A stretch of DNA of 64,000 nt, taken from the NCBI GenBank assembly GCA_023525915.1, contig CP026657.1, positions 2,001,001 to 2,065,000 on the forward strand, read 5' to 3'. The notes under the pieces are model-generated. The model saw only the letters and a program-made list of their open reading frames with translations, searched no databases and was not told the DNA's origin. Below, piece after piece: positions 60,373 to 64,000 of this stretch. The stretch comes from Acetispira formosa (nom. nud.) (GTDB lineage: Bacteria; Desulfobacterota; Desulfarculia; Adiutricales; Adiutricaceae). Each line of letters opens with the position of its first letter. Position 1 is the stretch's first letter. The position numbers and the translations under genes were made by a program.

Positions 60373-61213
60373 TTTAAAAATTTTAGCTTCAAACCTTTTT
60401 TACCGACGGTAAATTTTGAAGCATATTGCATATTGGAATTTAGGAAAATTTTCGGCAAACAGTAATCAGAAGCATGCTCTGGCCTTAATTTGGAAAAATC
60501 CATTAGTTCGCTATAAATATAGCTAAAAATAGAAATTAGCAAATGAGGCAACTAAGAAATAAGCAAATAATCACCACCGGCCTCACTATAAGCAGCCGCG
60601 GGGAATATTATTTGATTATATCTTGAAATTATTAAGGAAAAAAGTTTCCTGAACTATAATATTTAAGATAATCAACTAATTAGCTCCAAGTAGATGGAAA
60701 CTACTTTCACAGTATACTATTTATTAATAAAGATGGCCACTTAGCTAATCTATTCTCAATACTGACAATAGTATTTTTTAACTTGCTATTTTTTATCAAA
60801 CCTGATAGGCTACAAATGAAGTAAGGATTCCTGCTTCTTAAAACGAATGTTTCTGATAGCTTTGAGAGATACTGAACAAAATGTTGAGCACACCATCAAT
60901 ATTTCATACATACACTAACAGTATTTTGTCCATACCACAGTTCTTGTCTGCTGGCAACACAAAACCTTTATTAGATAAGTGACCCCGCCACGGTTCTTGC
61001 AGGATTTAAGCGTGAAAATCAGTTATAAGACAAATATAAAACTAGGTATATCATCCACCACTGGCGGAATGATAGATCTGGGGTTTTTGCATTTGCCGTC
61101 TGAATTAATTCGGCCGGCAGAGATGAATGGCTAGATATTTTCGGCATTCCCGGAATCTAGAGACCCCGCCTAAAATTTAAGGCTGGGTAATATTGCGCGA
61201 CGGAGACGTATCC
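60373..61213. other. AT-rich 840-bp gap
   Basis: The stretch is markedly more AT rich than the rest of the window and contains no long frames, repeats or clear hairpins. It may be an old insertion or a regulatory region. No gene can be supported. Confidence 0.6.
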
Positions 61214-61510
61214 ATGGTAAAAACAATTTATGTAGGAAATCTGCCCTTTAGTTCAACCTCCAATGATGTAGGCGACATGTTCGCCCCCTATGGCACTGTT
61301 CATTCAGTCAATCTGATCAACGATCGGGAAACTGGCCGTCCGCGCGGTTTCGGCTTTGTCGAAATGGATGATGAGCATGCACTGTCCGCCATTGAAGCGC
61401 TCAACGGCACCGATCTCGGTGGCCGCAGCCTCCGCATTAACGAAGCCCGCGGCCGTGAGGATCGCGGTGGTGATCGCGGTGACCGCCGTCCTCCAAGGCG
61501 TGATTTTTAA
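61214..61510 (+). CDS. RRM-type RNA-binding protein
   Basis: A 98-residue protein. RNP2 is TIYVGNLPFSSTSNDV and RNP1 is RPRGFGFVEMDDEHA; the tail is RG/RD rich (GREDRGGDRGDRRPPRRDF), as in cyanobacterial and proteobacterial Rbp proteins that act as RNA chaperones, often cold induced. The ATG at 61214 has cggagacg upstream. Monocistronic, with a terminator downstream. Confidence 0.94.
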   Translation: MVKTIYVGNLPFSSTSNDVGDMFAPYGTVHSVNLINDRETGRPRGFGFVEMDDEHALSAIEALNGTDLGGRSLRINEARGREDRGGDRGDRRPPRRDF

Positions 61511-61580
61511 TCCCTGCCGTTGCAGAGAAATCATTAGTAAATTTTAGAATTTACTGCTATTTTTTTGCGTCGGAAAAACA

Positions 61581-61616
61581 AAAGCCTCAAATGGTTGAAA
61601 AACTATTTGAGGCTTT
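61581..61616 (+). terminator. Terminator after the RRM gene
   Basis: Perfect 12-bp arms aaagcctcaaat and atttgaggcttt, followed by a T-rich stretch. Confidence 0.85.
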
Positions 61617-61699
61617 CGCTTTTTGTAATTTTTATCAATCTGAGCTTACTCATTCAAGGTTGAAATCCCCTTCAGAGGGCTGAAAAAAATACCAGCCAG

Positions 61700-62200
61700 C
61701 TAACAATCATTCGAGCTAGGCCCATATTTGTTTTCACCCGGTTGACTGGAAAGGCACATGAAAATTAAAATAATAATGCCGCCAAAAATTGGTATAAAGC
61801 CCAATAATAAATACCAGCCAGACTTTCCTATATCATGCAAGCGTCTGAAAGTCAGGCTGAGAGCTGGAATAAGATGGAAAAAATTCCAAAGCAACAGGAG
61901 GATGGTAAAAGTCAGGGTCACAACCGGAATGCCAAAAGCTGATTGATCAGCCATAAGCAAATCAGGGGCAAAGTCAGCGCCAGTCTGCTTCATTTTTTCG
62001 ATCATATCATAACTTTTAAATAACTCCATCAAGCTGCCGGCCACCGCCCCTCCATAAAAGATACTCATTGGAATCGCCATTATAATCATGAAAATCCAAT
62101 ATTCCTGGCGGTCAGACCTACCCTTGAAGTCGAAAAACTTCTTCCGTATTACATCCAGATAGCAATACTTGATGGCATCATTAAATGTATAAATCTTCAT
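61700..62200 (-). CDS. DUF805 membrane protein, copy 1
   Basis: A 166-residue protein, starting at MKIYTFNDAIKYCYLDVIRK (62200). Typical DUF805 features are KFFDFKGRSDRQEYWIFMII and FRRLHDIGKSGWYLLLGFIPI, with four membrane segments and an extra cytoplasmic insertion (FKSYDMIEKMKQTGADFAPDLLM). The role of DUF805 is unknown. It lies downstream of copy 2 beyond a terminator-like hairpin. Confidence 0.88.
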   Translation of the reverse strand: MKIYTFNDAIKYCYLDVIRKKFFDFKGRSDRQEYWIFMIIMAIPMSIFYGGAVAGSLMELFKSYDMIEKMKQTGADFAPDLLMADQSAFGIPVVTLTFTILLLLWNFFHLIPALSLTFRRLHDIGKSGWYLLLGFIPIFGGIIILIFMCLSSQPGENKYGPSSNDC

Positions 62201-62217
62201 AACAACACTCTCAACCC

Positions 62218-62252
62218 TTAAAAAATGAAACCCGCCGCAGCGGGTTTCATCC
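62218..62252 (-). terminator. Terminator after DUF805 copy 2
   Basis: Stem gaaacccgc and gcgggtttc with loop cgca, followed on the minus strand by a T-run. Confidence 0.8.
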
Positions 62253-62263
62253 ATTGAGCAAAA

Positions 62264-62662
62264 TCAGACAAAAACATCCGAAGCGGCGGGGTTTTCAACC
62301 CCCTTAGGATTAGGGCCATACTGATTCGCGCCCGGCTGACTGTCCAAACAGGTGAAGACCAGAAGAATGAGTGAGCCAACCAGAGGCACCAGGCAGATAA
62401 GAAGCCACCAGCCTGATTTGCCGATGTCATGAAGGCGACGGATCGAGAGAGTGATCATGGGAAGGAGAACGCCCAGCGCAAACAGGCCAGGGATGATCAT
62501 AGCGGCGTTCTCACCAAGAAAGGAGCTAATTATTGCTAAAATGATATAGGCAATAACATAGAAAAGATAAAACATCCAGTACTCTTTACGGCGAGCCCGG
62601 CCATTTGGCTGAAAGTATTTTGTCTTCAGCACGTCGATGAAATACATTTGCAAGGCGTTCAT
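62264..62662 (-). CDS. DUF805 membrane protein, copy 2
   Basis: A 132-residue protein: MNALQMYFIDVLKTKYFQPNGRARRKEYWMF, followed by four membrane segments and SIRRLHDIGKSGWWLLICLVPLVG, ending in CLDSQPGANQYGPNPKG. The end closely matches copy 1 (SSQPGENKYGPSS), so the two are paralogues from a local duplication. Confidence 0.9.
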   Translation of the reverse strand: MNALQMYFIDVLKTKYFQPNGRARRKEYWMFYLFYVIAYIILAIISSFLGENAAMIIPGLFALGVLLPMITLSIRRLHDIGKSGWWLLICLVPLVGSLILLVFTCLDSQPGANQYGPNPKGVENPAASDVFV

Positions 62663-62826
62663 ATCATACTCCTGTAATTATGATGCGGGACATCAAAAAC
62701 GATATCCAAATAGGCCAAGGTAAACCAGGTTACTGATCATGTACAATATAGGGGATAAGAAAGATAAGGCAGTCAATTAAGTAGTATCAAGAAGTAAGGA
62801 AACAAAGAAAATGAATAATAATAAAA

Positions 62827-62858
62827 AACCCCTGGTTCAAGAGAACCAGGGGAAAAAA
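62827..62858 (-). terminator. Terminator of the rRNA operon
   Basis: Perfect stem cccctggttc and gaaccagggg with the loop aaga, flanked by an A-run on the plus strand that gives a T-run on the minus transcript. It follows the 5S gene. Confidence 0.9.
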
Positions 62859-62859
62859 A

Positions 62860-62975
62860 TCCGGCGGCGACCTACTCTCCCACCCTCCTAAAGGGCAGTA
62901 CCATCGGCTCGGCGGGTCTTAACGACCGTGTTCGGAAAGGGAACGGGTGATCCCCCGCGACATAGCCACCGGAAA
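62860..62975 (-). rRNA. rrf: 5S ribosomal RNA
   Basis: The minus strand reads ccggtggctatgtcgcgggg at the 5' end, and carries the conserved ccgttccctttccgaacacgg and gccgatggtact segments, ending in gggagagtaggtcgccgccg. Terminal helix gccg/cggc pairs. End positions are approximate to a few bases. Confidence 0.94.
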
Positions 62976-63187
62976 TTTATACGGGAGTGCGGTGCATATA
63001 GTCTTCAACATATTTTATAAGATATTGAAGTTTAGCACCTTGAACTATCATAATAATGATGGTTCACTCTACCGTGAGAACGTGTGGTTCTCTGAAAAAT
63101 GAATAATGGGTAACGATTTTAGTATAATGCGGCTACTTGAGTATCCTAGATAAAGCGCCCTAGTTGACAGCACTTATTAATGATAAA

Positions 63188-64000
<813 letters not shown>

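Overview
The window comes from a Gram-negative bacterium with roughly 55 % GC genes. It carries type IV pilus alignment genes (pilMNOPQ), an ExbB/ExbD/TonB-like energy system, an autotransporter, lipoproteins, a DctPQM TRAP transporter and an EncFtn/encapsulin pair. This combination fits the Desulfobacterota (former Deltaproteobacteria) best, but that placement is inference and not proven by any single gene. The right end holds a 5S rRNA and the 3' part of a 23S rRNA on the minus strand.

Layout. 1-2.1 kb: a large uncharacterised acidic protein with internal repeats. 2.8-10.5 kb (minus): a catabolic block with TRAP transporter, IlvD/Edd-type dehydratase, FadR-type GntR regulator with clear operators, NCS2-type permease and a flavin-binding PPOx-like protein. 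11.6-12.7 kb (plus): a Cys-rich membrane peptide translationally coupled to a Fur protein with a C-terminal FeoA domain. 12.8-17.2 kb (minus): the conserved phoH-pgpH-ybeY set. 17.7-18.9 kb (plus): encapsulated ferritin and encapsulin. 19.2-20.5 kb: a complete-looking IS110-type element. 20.7-23.1 kb (minus): four-carbon acid sugar kinase plus PdxA2. 23.3-28.6 kb (minus): ruvB, ruvA, ruvC, yebC, a parvulin lipoprotein and a small lipoprotein. 28.6-30.4 kb: MBOAT acyltransferase and tRNA-Cys. 31.2-35.5 kb (plus): autotransporter. 35.8-40.3 kb (plus): CI-like repressor, malic enzyme, secreted phosphatase, CgeB-like glycosyltransferase. 40.6-47.4 kb (minus): coiled-coil protein, pilQPONM, XRE regulator. 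48.5-53.1 kb: YdjM-like protein (plus), then three tandem TonB/TolA-like paralogues with exbD and exbB (minus). 54.1-60.4 kb (plus): nonulosonate-type synthase, DUF692-like protein, methyltransferase, cytidylyltransferase, a secreted protein, a degenerate family-4 UDG homologue and a DUF3829-like protein. 61.2-62.7 kb: RRM protein and two DUF805 membrane proteins.

The most unusual property is intergenic. Nearly every larger gap is filled by palindromic dispersed repeats. Family B is a roughly 175-bp MITE-like unit with terminal inverted repeats ending in cagcaattct-type sequence. Families A and C are long hairpins that recur as an A-tail-C composite; one copy is split by the IS110-type element and two copies of C carry a nested B. 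The loop module of A recurs between the unrelated arms of one C element. A separate array (E) at 7.7-8.1 kb has a constant 19-nt loop between different but self-complementary arms, with a 132-bp duplication that created a hybrid, mismatched hairpin. A 165-bp tandem array has copied the 3' end of phoH, and a gene-poor 1-kb segment with about 70-bp inverted repeats lies upstream of the pilus regulator.

All assignments are from reading the sequence and remembered family features; no database search was run.
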